Source: Bimastos eiseni (Eukaryota > Annelida > Clitellata > Crassiclitellata > Lumbricidae). From it: a stretch of DNA of 64,000 nt. The first letter of the stretch is position 1. Every line of letters starts with the position of its first letter. Below are positions 11,247 through 20,965 of the stretch, one piece after another. A program made the translations under genes and the position numbers. The notes beneath the pieces were generated by a model. That model made no database searches. It worked only from the letters and a program-made list of their open reading frames with translations, and was not told the DNA's origin. The DNA lies in assembly GCA_959347315.1 (NCBI GenBank), contig OY365820.1, forward strand, positions 814,502 through 878,501, read 5' to 3'.

Positions 11247-12211
11247 CGGAGCCCCTAAAGGGACATGGACGAAGAATATTTTAACTCGTGCGCACGAGAC
11301 AATAACTCGTTCCCTCGACTTAATAAGTCATGCGCGCGACTTATTAAGTCGAGGGAACGAGTTAATAACTTATTAAGTCGTTCCCTCGACTTATTAACTC
11401 GTGCGCACGACTTCCACAACACAACTCATACGATAAATCGCGGGGATAACTCTATCTGATATTGTCAGCATTTTAGCTCTGTCAGTCTGAACATCATTTT
11501 CATTTTCGCTTTCATATTCGCCTGCAGATCGATATCCCCAGTCTGGCATACGCTCAGTGTACAAACGGCATCACAAATAACATTGTAGCTTTAAATGCCT
11601 TCCTTATGGGCCAAAGCCTTTCACACCACATATTATACACCCCTATAGTAGTAGTAATCGAAATCTCCAGACTTCTAAAGCGTCACTTGAAAGCTATGCG
11701 CAGGGCACCAGCTTATTCAGGAGCGCTGCGTCAAATCGATAGGGTTGTCCAAATGATAGTCCGTGGGAGGTCAGAGTTCAGTTTCCAGAAGGTCAGCATG
11801 GAGGCAGAGTAGCTGTTAAGGAGGGAATCGCTTTCGTCGAGGAGTGACAGATGTCAAGTAATGAGTCTGGGTAAGAGTTATTGAAAAGGTGAGATTTAAG
11901 TTTAGAATGGAATGCCCGAAACACTCTATGCCTTAGACATTGTCTCGTTTATAGAACTACGTGTTTCCCCATAAAAACTAAAATAGAAGTGTGTTTAAGT
12001 CACAGAAAAGTTGGCCTGCTATTGGTCAAATAAGTCGTGCGCACGACTTATTAAGTCGAGGGAACGAGTTGTTATCTCGTGCGCACGACTCATTAAGTCT
12101 AGAGAACGAATTGTTATCTCGTGCGCACGACTTATTAAGTCGAGGGAACGAGTTGTTATCTCGTGCGCACGAGATAAAATATTCTTCTTTCATGTCCCCT
12201 TAGGGGCTCCG
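11247..12211. mobile_element. Foldback/MITE-like element with long palindromic terminal repeats
   Basis: The left end reads CGGAGCCCCTAAAGGGACAT and the right end reads ATGTCCCCTTAGGGGCTCCG, so the termini are near-perfect inverted repeats. Homology continues inward for about 150-180 bp through 'GAAGAATATTTTA' and tandem palindromes such as AAGTCGTGCGCACGACTT. The ~600-bp centre contains an R3-type repeat (11655-11760). The corresponding intron of copy B (32893-33484) lacks the element. I could not identify a target-site duplication. Confidence 0.75.
11655..11765 (+). repeat. Dispersed repeat family R3 (inside the foldback element)
   Basis: 'CCAGACTTCTAAAGCG' is followed by 'CAGGGCACCAGCTTATTCAG' and 'GAGCGCTGCGTC'. 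The same order occurs near 46238, 61243 and, reversed, near 21780, 41235 and 42285. Confidence 0.65.
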
Positions 12212-12246
12212 TACATTTCGCATTAACTGTCGTCTGAATAATTCAG

Positions 12247-12414
12247 GGACTTCCTTACCTCCGAAATTTGACCTGAGCGAAGACCTGACGACTCTGACGA
12301 TCTCTGGTGTTTGCAAAGTTTGCGAAGACGGATCGAGTGACTTGATGAGCATTCAATGCAACGCAAGCAACATTCACGGATATTCATTTTCTCAGGGATA
12401 TGTCAATGTACTGC
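12247..12414 (+). CDS. Gene A exon E8: second half of Ig4
   Basis: Acceptor ATTCAG ends at 12246, donor GTAAGT at 12415, phases 1 and 1. Encodes 'SLPPKFDLSEDLTTLTISGV', 'CKVCEDGSSD' and 'QCNASNIHGYSFSQGYVNVL'. The last segment is the strongest link to the L1CAM family, where Ig4 closes with a Q-C-N-[AT]-S-N-E-x-G-Y type motif. 'CKVC' adds an extra cysteine pair in the E-F region, kept in copy B. Confidence 0.85.
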
Positions 12415-13140
12415 GTAAGTCCAACTACCATTATTTTAATAACCAATATACGGAGCTTTGTGGGTCTTGTGGTAGCCATTGGCAGCCTCACTGTTATATT
12501 ATTCTTGTTACGACACAGTTAGGAAATTGCGATTATTAATTGGACAGTGAACTGTAGTTGCAAGTGTTACTGCAAGTGTAACTTATTATTATTGCAAATG
12601 TGGGTTCAGTTGAGATTGCAGCCGCATTTTTATTGAAACTATAATTTGATTGAAATTGCTATTCTGATCGCAATTGTGATTCTGATTACTACTGAATTTT
12701 ATCACAATTTTAATTTTGATTGTTAAACTGCTATTGCAAACTAAGATACAATTTTTTTGCTCTTTGACCGTAATAGTAATTTTGATTGAAATAAATTGTA
12801 ACCATGACTGTTATTGAAGTTTATTACAGTAATGAATTGAATTGTAACTGTAATTGAAATGATAGCTTTGATTGTTGCCGTACTCAAGATTCCAATTGTA
12901 TATGTTACTGGAATTTATGACAATTTTTTTTTCATTGGGTAACTATATTCCTACTTGCAAACGAGAATGTAATTTTCCTTGCGCTATGATTGCAACTGCA
13001 ATTGTAATTTTGATTGCAATTATAACGCTTGCTGTTACTGAAATTTATTGCAGTTAAGAATTTTATTGCAACTGTAATTGCAATTGTAATATTGATTGTT
13101 GCAATTGTCGTTGTTTTGCGTTTGTCGCGATGTTTCCTAG

Positions 13141-13434
13141 TGGCGACTAACCTGACCACTGAGAATGTGACGATACAGTGGATTCCCTACGGGGTCTATC
13201 ACTTCCTCTGCGCGGCCACTTGCGATGACAGTACCCCCTGCACGTTGGATTGGACCTTCGGGGGCAATCCAGTCGTTGTGGAGGAAGGCAGGTTGACCGT
13301 TGATGACCAGGGAACACTGAACATAAACACGGTAAACGACACGGACGCAGGAAGCTCCCGCATAGGAACATACACGTGTACTGCGACTAATGGCTTCAAC
13401 GACGCAATCATGGTAGCGATCATTGCAGGCGACG
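13141..13434 (+). CDS. Gene A exon E9: membrane-proximal Ig domain
   Basis: Acceptor TTTCCTAG ends at 13140, donor GTAAGT at 13435, phases 1 and 1. A single exon encodes the whole domain: 'ATNLTTENVTIQW', 'FLCAATCDDSTPCTLDW', 'GRLTVDDQGTLNINT' and 'RIGTYTCTATNGF'. It has the canonical cysteine pair plus an inserted C-x5-C in the B-C region. By position and by the ATx(I/L)-type start it most resembles the sixth Ig of L1-type proteins, which implies loss of the fifth. That homology is inference. Confidence 0.85.
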
Positions 13435-13884
13435 GTAAGTGTCTATTGAACGGTTTATAGAGACAGAGGGTTATAATCGTTTATGCGCAGTCTATCGGTT
13501 GTTTATTCGGTGATTCATTTCATCTTTATTCTCCCAGCCATTCGATCGTTGGTTCATTCAATCCTGTTTGTTAAAGCCAGTGTTTGTGAGGTAGAAAAAG
13601 TTTGATTTAATGTAGAAAATTAACAAATCCAATTTGAACTAGTCTGACTTCAATGGTCGCTTGAATTTAATCGTACCTAAGGCGGAGCCAGCGATTCCGT
13701 GACACAGGGCACAATTACAGAAGGTGCGCAAATTTCAGGATGGCAAACTTTAATTATTCCATAAATTCATTATTTCTTGAAATATGGTTTTATTCTTATT
13801 CAGAAATGATTAACTGACTACAATATTATTATTTCTTTATATCATTATATATAAAGAGCTTTCTTCTGTCCGTATTCTCAACAG

Positions 13885-14010
13885 AGAACGTTGCGACTGC
13901 TGATGTCTGGTGGATAGGACTCCTCGTCGCCTTGCTCGTTCTTCTACTCCTTTTGCTTGTTCTTCTGTACCTCTGCTGCTGCTACTGCAGAGATGGAAAG
14001 ACTTATCCAG
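13885..14010 (+). CDS. Gene A exon E10: transmembrane helix
   Basis: Acceptor CAACAG ends at 13884, donor GTACAA at 14011, phases 1 and 1. Encodes a short stalk 'ENVATADV', a hydrophobic helix beginning 'WWIGLLVALLVLLLLLLV', a 'CCCYC' juxtamembrane cysteine cluster (possible palmitoylation), and 'RDGKTYP' on the cytoplasmic side. It directly follows the last Ig exon, so there is no fibronectin-III stalk. Confidence 0.85.
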
Positions 14011-14164
14011 GTACAAGCACCTTCCGGATTCATTGACTTTAACATAAAATTATTCAGTATTTTATTTTATTTTACATTTTCAGTAAATGTTATTGTCATA
14101 AGGGATTTCTATAGCGCCTGTGTAGAGTTGGCGTATCAGAAGCAATCTTAATTAATGTTTAAAT

Positions 14165-14485
14165 TTGGCCACAGAGAGAGAGACATAGAGAGAGAGGGAG
14201 ACAGACAGACAGACAGACAGAGCCACAGAGACAGAGACAGAGACAGAGAGAAAGTTAGAGAGACAGAGAGAGAAAGTTAGATATATATATATATATATAT
14301 TCAGACAGACAGACAGAGACAGAGACAGATATAAAGTCAGAGACAGATAGACAGACAGAAAGTGAGAGAGGCACATAGAGTGCCAGAGAGACAGAGAGAG
14401 AGAGAGAGACATATGGAGACAAAGACAAACGAAGAGAGAGAGAGAGAGAAAGAGAGAGAAGGGAGGGAGAGAGAGAGATGGATAG
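14165..14485. repeat. (GA)n/(CAGA)n compound microsatellite with (TA)n
   Basis: Purine-rich repeats across intron 10 of gene A, interrupted by (TA)n at 14280-14300. Confidence 0.9.
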
Positions 14486-14509
14486 AGAAAAAAGCTGTTT
14501 TCTCTTCCC

Positions 14510-14640
14510 TCTGCTGTCTTCTGGATGCGCCTGATGACTTTCCTGTTCTCCATTTAGCTATGTGTTTAGTTGTGATCGAAATTGATATCGAGTGGCGCTA
14601 TATAAGTGCTCCATTACATTACATTACCTTCATTACATAA
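14510..14640 (+). mobile_element. LINE 3' end with (ATTAC)n tail
   Basis: 'GGATGCGCCTGATGACTTTC' lies upstream of 'GAGTGGCGCTATATAAGTG' and an ATTAC microsatellite. Confidence 0.55.
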
Positions 14641-14879
14641 GCACAGGCGTTTAATAGCCTCGTCGAACCACCAAGGTCCTGAGTGGGCGAATAAAGTAAG
14701 TTGTGGGTCAACGTTTAACCGATTAAATGCTGATTGTACGGGTTCGATCTTCTTCCTCCATCTCTGTGACGGTTACTGTAAAGAGACCATGAATGAACAA
14801 GTCCTTCACTCACAATTGCTCAGCGACGTCGACTTATGCTTCATCATTAGATAGCGGCGCTTAATGAACACATAAATAA

Positions 14880-15092
14880 AGTTTTTGTAATAGCCACCAG
14901 GCAGAACATTCGAGCTTTCTCAATCGTGGTTTGGAATGGCCTTCCCTTTGACCTGCATTCTCTTCCGAGTGACCTATCTAGCTCTTTCTATGAATATCTC
15001 GAGACTCTTTGGCCAGGCTTGGATCGGGAGCGCCTCTGAATAGTTCTCATGCAGAGCCGCTATATAATTGCTTGGATGGATAATATGCACCA
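14880..15092 (+). mobile_element. LINE 3' end, shared with copy B intron 10
   Basis: Translates as 'RAFSIVVWNGLPFDLHSLPS', the usual LINE C-terminal 'WNxLP' segment. Ends with 'GAGCCGCTATATAATTG'. A related copy occupies the same intron of gene B (35340-35545), so this insertion probably predates the duplication. Confidence 0.7.
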
Positions 15093-15135
15093 ATGCCATG
15101 TCCGACCGATTCAATTATTATCGCCTTCTCTTCAG

Positions 15136-15217
15136 TTGATAAACAGGAGAAGAAATTTGGAAACGACCCAGTCAACGACCTGAAGACGATGGGTATCAAC
15201 GAATACGTCCCGAACAG
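15136..15217 (+). CDS. Gene A exon E11: juxtamembrane cytoplasmic segment
   Basis: Acceptor CTTCAG ends at 15135, donor GTTTGC at 15218, phase 1 in and phase 2 out. Encodes '(V)DKQEKKFGNDPVNDLKTMG' then 'INEYVPN'. Its phase-2 exit matches both E12 (16255) and E13 (19635), so it is the branch point for the two C-termini. Together with 'GKTYP' from E10 it vaguely resembles the 'GGKYPVK..' cytoplasmic start of L1-type proteins, but too weakly to rely on. Confidence 0.75.
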
Positions 15218-15344
15218 GTTTGCTTAACCTTCAAATAGTAGTATTAGTAGTCAGAGTAGGGATGGATTAGTATTAGTTGTTGTTGTAGTAGTTGCAGTAG
15301 AAGTACTAGTCATAATAACATCATTAGGAGTAATAGTAGCATTA

Positions 15345-15605
15345 GGAGTAATAGTAGCAATGCAATACAATACAACTGTGATTTAATAATGGCCTCCTTA
15401 CTGAAGGTTCAGAAGTGCGCCTTGAAGCCGGGTAACCATTAAGAGCCATAGTAAGACTGGAAGGGATAGGTTTTCCGGGTTGATCGAAAGACAGATTCAC
15501 TGAGAGAGCTGCGAATATGAGGAGGTAGAGAGTTCCGGATGAAGGAGGGACCGGCAACAGTGAATGACCGCCAACCGAAGACAAGACGTGTAAAGGGGAC
15601 AACAT
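15345..15605 (-). pseudogene. LINE 3' end, minus strand
   Basis: Minus-strand translation gives 'RSFTVAGPSFIRNSLPPHIR' and 'SLSESVFRSTRKTYPF', a clear C-terminus of a CR1/L2-like element with one frame change. Confidence 0.75.
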
Positions 15606-15737
15606 TTCGGTTCTTCTCTTCTCATCTCTTTTTCATTTCTTCTCTTCATCTCGTCAGGCATGAACCGACGATGAGGTTTTCACAATATTTCTCCACTTTC
15701 CTCTGTCCATGATTGTGTTCATTGTCGTTCTCAAAGC

Positions 15738-15821
15738 CATGTCTCTCTCTCTCTCTTGCTCTCTCTCTTGCTCTCTCTCTTGCTCTCTCTCTCTTTCTGT
15801 CTGTCTGTCTGTCTCTCTGTC

Positions 15822-15856
<35 letters not shown>

Positions 15857-15860
15857 GAGG
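15738..15860. repeat. (CT)n/(CTGT)n microsatellite
   Basis: Pyrimidine-rich repeat in intron 11 of gene A. Confidence 0.9.
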
Positions 15861-16254
15861 TCCTTTTCACGTTGTCCATCCATTGATGTTGTTTGGAACA
15901 ACGTACTTTCCAGCAAGGGCTTATCTAAGAGAGAAGTGGCTTTTAACAGAACTGCAAAGTGTGACCATGGATGAAGGATAATTGGGCAGATGATCTGTGC
16001 GTGCTAATGTACACGAGGAGTGCCAGTCGCAGTAGTAGTAGCAGTGGAGGTTAGTGTGATTGAATAACAATAGATAGTAGATCTATTAATTTTATTATAT
16101 CAAACATGCCACAGTGTTGATATCGCAGCAGCAATGACCTTTGATAATGTCTACGGTCACTACAAAGAAGACGCTGACAATGGAAGGGTAAAGTCCCAAA
16201 AGGGAGAAGAATGAGGGTTGTGACTTTGATTGTACCTTTGCTCTTCTGCTCTAG

Positions 16255-17242
16255 TTCAAACCTTGACGTCTACACGGTGTCAGCACAACAGCAACAACAG
16301 GCAACAACAGCCAATGCCAATTTTACCACCGGAGCCCATGCGACTAACACATACTACGTCGAAGGACAAGGAAATCTCTCCGCACACAACTACATGATGT
16401 CATCTCAAGGGGCTCAGCAGACAGCTCAGCAGACTGGACATGTGTATCTGCCGGACTATACTGATGGCGTCCAATATGTGAAACGCCCGCTAAGCAGTCA
16501 CACTAGTCAGGGAGAAGTTTTCCTGGGAGACGTTTTCAAGCGAGAAGTTGTCCAGCATGGAGCTTTCCAGGGAGATGCCTTCCAGGGAGAAGTCGTCCAG
16601 GGAGACGTTATCCAGAGAAGAGCTGTCCAGGGAGATGTTTACCAGGGAGACGTTTTCCAGGGTGAAGTTGTACAGGGAGGTGTCATCCAGAGAAGAGTTC
16701 TCCAAGGAGACGTTTTCCAGGGAGAAGCTTTCCATGGAGACCTATTCCAGGGAGAAGCTTTCCATGGCGACGTTATCCAGGGAAACGTTGTCCATGGAAA
16801 CGTTATCCAGCAAGAATCTTTTCAGGGAGACGTTGTCCAAAGAAGAGTCGTCCAGGGAGATGCTTTTCAGGGAGGAGTTTACCAGAGTGAAGCATACCAG
16901 AACGAAGCTTTCCAGGGAGACGCTTTCCAGGGAGATATTTTCCAGGAGGGACTCTTCCAGGGAGGAGTTTCCCAGGGTGGAGTTATCCAGAGTAGGGTGT
17001 CCCAGGGAGACGTTTTCCAGGGAGGAGTCTTCCAGGGAGGAGTTTCCCAGGGTGGAGTTATCCAGAGTAGAGTTTCCCAGGGAGGAGTTATCCAGAGAAC
17101 AGTTTCCCAGGGAAGAGTTACCCAAAGCAGAGTTTCCCAGGGAGGAGTTATCCAGGGAGGAGTATACCAGAGAGAAGTCTTTGGCGCCAATGGCCAGGAT
17201 GCTTGGCTCCAGTACGGCGATGTCCCACAATCAGAAGTCTAG
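16255..17242 (+). CDS. Gene A exon E12: alternative last exon encoding 45 pentapeptide repeats, ending in SEV
   Basis: The acceptor CTCTAG at 16249-16254 follows a strong pyrimidine tract and enters in phase 2, matching the E11 donor; stop TAG at 17240. The exon first encodes a Q/T/N-rich segment with 'YVEGQGN' and 'TGHVYLPDYTDGVQYVKR'. From 16505 to 17179 come 45 uninterrupted five-residue units of form [hydrophobic/S]-Q-G-x-[V/A] (for example FQGDV, VQGDV, SQGGV), then 'WLQYGDVPQSEV'. The final S-E-V fits a class I PDZ ligand. It should sit in the cytoplasm after the E10 helix. The alternative is that the ATG at 16211 starts a separate secreted protein; its apparent signal peptide is a translated splice-acceptor pyrimidine tract, so I disfavour this. 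Confidence 0.7.
16505..17179 (+). repeat. 15-bp coding minisatellite, 45 units
   Basis: The unit consensus is TTCCAGGGAGACGTT with point variants and no length changes. Because 15 is a multiple of three, several other frames on both strands stay open and also encode five-residue repeats, such as SLDNV-type on the minus strand. Confidence 0.9.
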
Positions 17243-17464
17243 GAAGAGGGGCATACACGCAGACGCACGCCGGTGAAGGGACAGACGCAAACAGACACAC
17301 ACAGGTAGACAAATGGACGGACAGATTGATATAGCAATATAATTAAGACAACGACAGTCACACATTCTAACAATTCTAATACGTGTGCGCAGCTCTCAGG
17401 TTGGATTTGATTCTCCTGTAAAGTAGTTCTATTAGTATAAAAACACTGTATGCTGACAAAGACT

Positions 17465-17550
17465 ATTTGGAATCCTCTTCCTCCTCCTTAATTTAGGCTC
17501 AGAACTGGCACTGCCTGAATACGAACAGTGTAGGAGTGGCTTCATAATTC
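17465..17550 (+). repeat. Dispersed repeat family R2, partial
   Basis: 'CTCCTCCTTAATTTAGGCTC' with 'AACTGGCACTGCCTGAATAC'. A matching copy follows the repeat exon of gene B at 37230. Confidence 0.55.
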
Positions 17551-17689
17551 CTTCCAACCTTTTGTGCCTCGATCTCTTCCTTCCTCAGGAGCTCCTCTCT
17601 TCCCTCGGCGGCAGAGCCCTTCTTGCTGTCACCCGGTGATTTCTGCTCAATCGTGAAGCTTTGTTTATTTCTTGCCCCTCTAGTTAGAA

Positions 17690-17995
17690 CCGTCTTCCGT
17701 AAGAACTGCGACTTGAGTTCTTCAACCTTCCTTTTTTGTTTCGAAAACGCCCGGAGACTGCGCCATTTATTTGACCTCTAGGTTCCTTGTCCTAGAACTG
17801 CTATGGCTCAGTCTCGATCCTTTGCTTCAATTAATCCCTCTCAGTGGAATGTGCTTTCTCCTTCTAAAATTCTATTTGGCAGTCCCTCATTCTGTTTTGC
17901 TTTTCTCAAAACCTACATCTTCTCGAGCGGCCTTTAGTACTGGCAGCGTTTGAACTGTTCACCCTGCTAGAAGCTCTATGCATAATTGCGCCTCA
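17690..17995 (+). pseudogene. LINE 3' end
   Basis: Translates as 'MAQSRSFASINPSQWNVLSP' then 'PSFCFAFLKTYIFSS', a CR1/L2-like C-terminus with frame changes. Confidence 0.7.
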
Positions 17996-19634
17996 ATATA
18001 TTACATTTCGATACAATGCAATCTACTAAAATTACAGTTACAATATTGTTGAATGCACAGACCAACATCTAGGCATAGAAACGAATGAATAGTCGTGCAG
18101 ACAAATACCCACATCCAAGAGCGATAGAGAGTGACAGACCAAGACAGACATTCGACCAGACGCACAGACAGACAACTTGGCAGCGAGATTGTCGCAGAAA
18201 AGAATGCAATTAATTCCTGACAACGTTGAACATTGATCTGATTTTTTGCTGGGAAGGAATCCAATTTCTTAGGACAATAATGATTGTTTTCTATCTTAAC
18301 AGCATGTAGTTTAGTATCTGCTTTCGTGTTTCTGCCTTCCAAGGCGGGATGGTATGTCCAATGTCGCCATTTATCAAGTATTCCAACTCTCTCCTTCAAC
18401 TTGCTCTAACCCTCATTTAGCCAATTACATCATTTTCTGTCTTCCCTTTGTATTTTCCCATCCAAACATCCCTCAATTAGAGTTCTCAGAAGGGATGTCT
18501 CCCCTGAGTATGTGGCTCAACCATTTTCTTTGTGGGACTCAATTTAATCCTGGCATGGATCTCTTCGTCCACCATTTTGTAGTATCTCTTAATTAATCCT
18601 GCGTTCCATCCAGCTGTTTCCTTCTTTTGTCACATCTACTTCCCGAAGGCTTTCAATTTTTAGTGTCTTCACTCCTCGCGGTCCATACCTCGAATACGCA
18701 TAGAGTAAACCCATTTCGACCGTATATTTGTTAATAATTTGTTTTCTGCTTCGCAATCACTAAGGTGCTATTTCTGTACATTATTTTTATGTTTGACGAC
18801 GCCATGATGTGCTTTGCTCGTGCAAGTTATTATGTTTCTTATTTGAAAAATCCATTTCACATTCTGTGCATATCCAACTGATATTATGTTTAATTATCGG
18901 ACATTATGTAAGACATTGCATTATCTCGTTGAAAACAGTCGTCTACAAGTAACTGCTCAAAGTGGTTAGATAACAGCTCAACTGTATGCGAACAATCAAC
19001 AGATTAATTAATTCTATGAAAAATTGATGTTTTCCGTTAATTGTCTGTACGTTTTATCGGTGGCAGGTAACAAAAAGCTTAATTCAGTTTTTAGATAATC
19101 TGAGCCGAAAATATGACTCAGTTTGGGATTGTTGAGCCATCTAGGAATAATATTGTCTCTGAGAATAAATCTTTTACTAATCTTATACGCGTTTGAAATT
19201 GGTTCGATGTTCTAACATGGTGGTAGCTGTGGTAGTTTTAGTTTAACGACACTGCGTGATACTGTGACCTTCTTCTAACATTTGAAGAAATAATTGAATA
19301 TTGAAGGACGGTTTGTGAGTGCTTCTGTTAGTGGCTCAACATGAAGTACACATTCTTAGCAGACATGCTGAACAGCAGACACTAAATGCAGCTCAAGCAC
19401 TCCCAGACATTGATTGTTTGGTGTTAAAGCATGTTGCCTGCCACCAGGCTGTTTTGTCTAATCACTTTAATAGACCACAGTAGTGCCAGTTACCCACCAT
19501 ACCCACGCATACTGATTCCAGCGTGGCCTCACGTTTCTGAACGAAACATGTGATGTATCACTAGACCGTGGCTGTGGAGTTAGTGTCTGCTGGTCAAGCC
19601 ATGACTTTAAGAGTGTGTTTTTCTGTTGATGTAG

Positions 19635-19896
19635 GGATGCGACGGTAAACGTCTTCACGAACCCCGTAGCAACTCAGCCACCCGCATCCAGAGCCTCACC
19701 AACCTATGGAATCAGAAAGAACGGCTCTACCGACCGATTGATGGGCTATGATGACAATACTCCATCGGAGAAGACAGGCAGATCATACAATGTGAACGGT
19801 CGCTACGTGGGACTAACTCCAGAGCAGGACCCGAAGCCCAGCACTGAGCAGCCACGACGCAATGCCGCCAGTTATCCATACACTTCTGATGTTTAG
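19635..19896 (+). CDS. Gene A exon E13: alternative cytoplasmic tail, ending in SDV
   Basis: Acceptor GATGTAG ends at 19634, phase 2 in, compatible only with skipping E12 and joining E11 (15217). After the junction arginine it encodes 86 residues including 'DATVNVFTNPVATQPPASRA', 'SPTYGIRKNGSTDRLMGYDD', 'NGRYVGLTPEQDPKPSTEQP' and the end 'ASYPYTSDV', stop TAG at 19894-19896. It has several tyrosines and S/T-P sites. The S-D-V terminus again fits a class I PDZ ligand. No equivalent exon was found after copy B. The ankyrin-binding FIGQY motif of vertebrate L1 proteins is not visible. Confidence 0.75.
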
Positions 19897-20367
19897 GAAT
19901 TGAAACTGTGTTATGAGTTAGGGCTGAAAGACAAAGGTGTACTGAAGAGATGTACCCCAGTGGTGTAGCGTTATGATCTGTTTAACTGGAAGTAGAAGAT
20001 CTATAGTTTCATACATCTCACTGATAGCTGCTGCGTACACAGCGTCACTCTGAGAGGCTCTAATGACCTATATATACGACTACTCAAGTGTTCTGCTACG
20101 TAACGTTTTTGCTGATAGACTCTTGAACATGGGTGGCATGTTTGGACGAATGTATTTCAAAAGCGATTATCTTCACTTAGGCCAAATAGAGTGGGCAATG
20201 AATCTGACAGAAGGCTGAAAAACATAGAGTTGGGTAGGATAAAAATGCGCAGCTAAGGATATAATATGAGTCAAAGAAGAGACTTGAAAAGCAGCGAAAT
20301 GCATAAGGGTGTTTATCTCCAACGAAGATCTCTCTTATCTTTTTATTTAGCTATTTTAATTAAAATT

Positions 20368-20390
20368 AATAAAATAAAATATCAAATAAA
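20368..20390 (+). terminator. Candidate poly(A) signals for gene A
   Basis: Three AATAAA hexamers (20368, 20373, 20385) lie about 470-490 bp after the E13 stop, in an AT-rich segment. Confidence 0.35.
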
Positions 20391-20684
20391 GAGACCGGAA
20401 ATTTCCATGGTGAAGATTTCTGGGATGGAGTACAATGCATGGAGACAAATTAATCAGTTATTCATTGACTCATGTACACTTTTATACTATTTCGAGAACT
20501 TACTGGATTGACATGTTTCTTTGCATAACCGGATGTACTTCGATTTGACAATCCTGACCATCATTAACGCCGGGAAGTCAGCTTAAATCTTGTCTTAGCA
20601 TCAGTTAGGAACTAGTTTATCTCGGACGTAACTTTTATTTGGAAATTGTTTAACTATGCTTTTGTCTGTGCTTATTCCATGTCT

Positions 20685-20965
20685 TTACTTTGCACTGTCT
20701 TTACTTTGCACTGTCCTTAGGCCTACTTGACATTGTCTTTACTATATAGTGTTTTTACTTGGCATTTTCTCTACTTTACATTATCTTTACTTACATGGTC
20801 TATTCTTCGGAGTGTTTTTACTTGACAGTGGCTTTACTTTGCATTGTCTACACGTTACCTTGCAATTACTTTACATTGTCTTAATATTAACTTAACAAAA
20901 TCATTGCCTCATATTGCCACTTTATATTGTCTTTATATTGTATTGTTTTTACTTGGCATACACTG
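20685..20965 (+). repeat. Degenerate ~16-bp tandem repeat
   Basis: Repeated 'TCTTTACTTTGCACTGTC'-type units with substitutions and small indels. Confidence 0.55.

Larger units (their letters stand above)
4175..19896 (+). other. Gene A: five-Ig transmembrane adhesion receptor, L1CAM-like (gene span, 5' partial)
   Basis: Exons E2-E12, or E2-E11 plus E13, splice with compatible phases throughout. They encode Ig1 (E2-E3), Ig2 (E3-E4), Ig3 (E5-E6), Ig4 (E7-E8) and a last Ig (E9), then one transmembrane helix (E10), a short juxtamembrane exon (E11) and alternative cytoplasmic ends. Family assignment rests on recalled signatures of the neuroglian/neurofascin/contactin group: an 'FNGGDLCFASL' Ig2 strand pair and 'QCNASNIHGYSFSQGYVNVL' closing Ig4. 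A generic Ig receptor remains possible. No fibronectin-III exon is present: only 450 bp separate E9 and E10. The protein is probably a neuronal or epithelial cell-surface adhesion molecule. Without E1 the E12 form is about 900 residues and the E13 form about 660. Confidence 0.75.

Noticed and set aside
16098..16187. Possible extra exon before E12 in gene A (open segment near 16115-16187 with donor GTAAAG)
   Set aside because: Its exit phase (0) cannot join E12 at 16255 (phase 2). The copy B counterpart (36097-36153) has a different phase, and direct E11 to E12 splicing gives clean frames in both copies.
16211..17242. Independent secreted protein starting at the ATG at 16211 with a signal-peptide-like N-terminus
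   Set aside because: The hydrophobic stretch is a translation of the acceptor polypyrimidine tract, and E11 phase 2 fits the E12 acceptor in both paralogs. Kept as an alternative hypothesis only.
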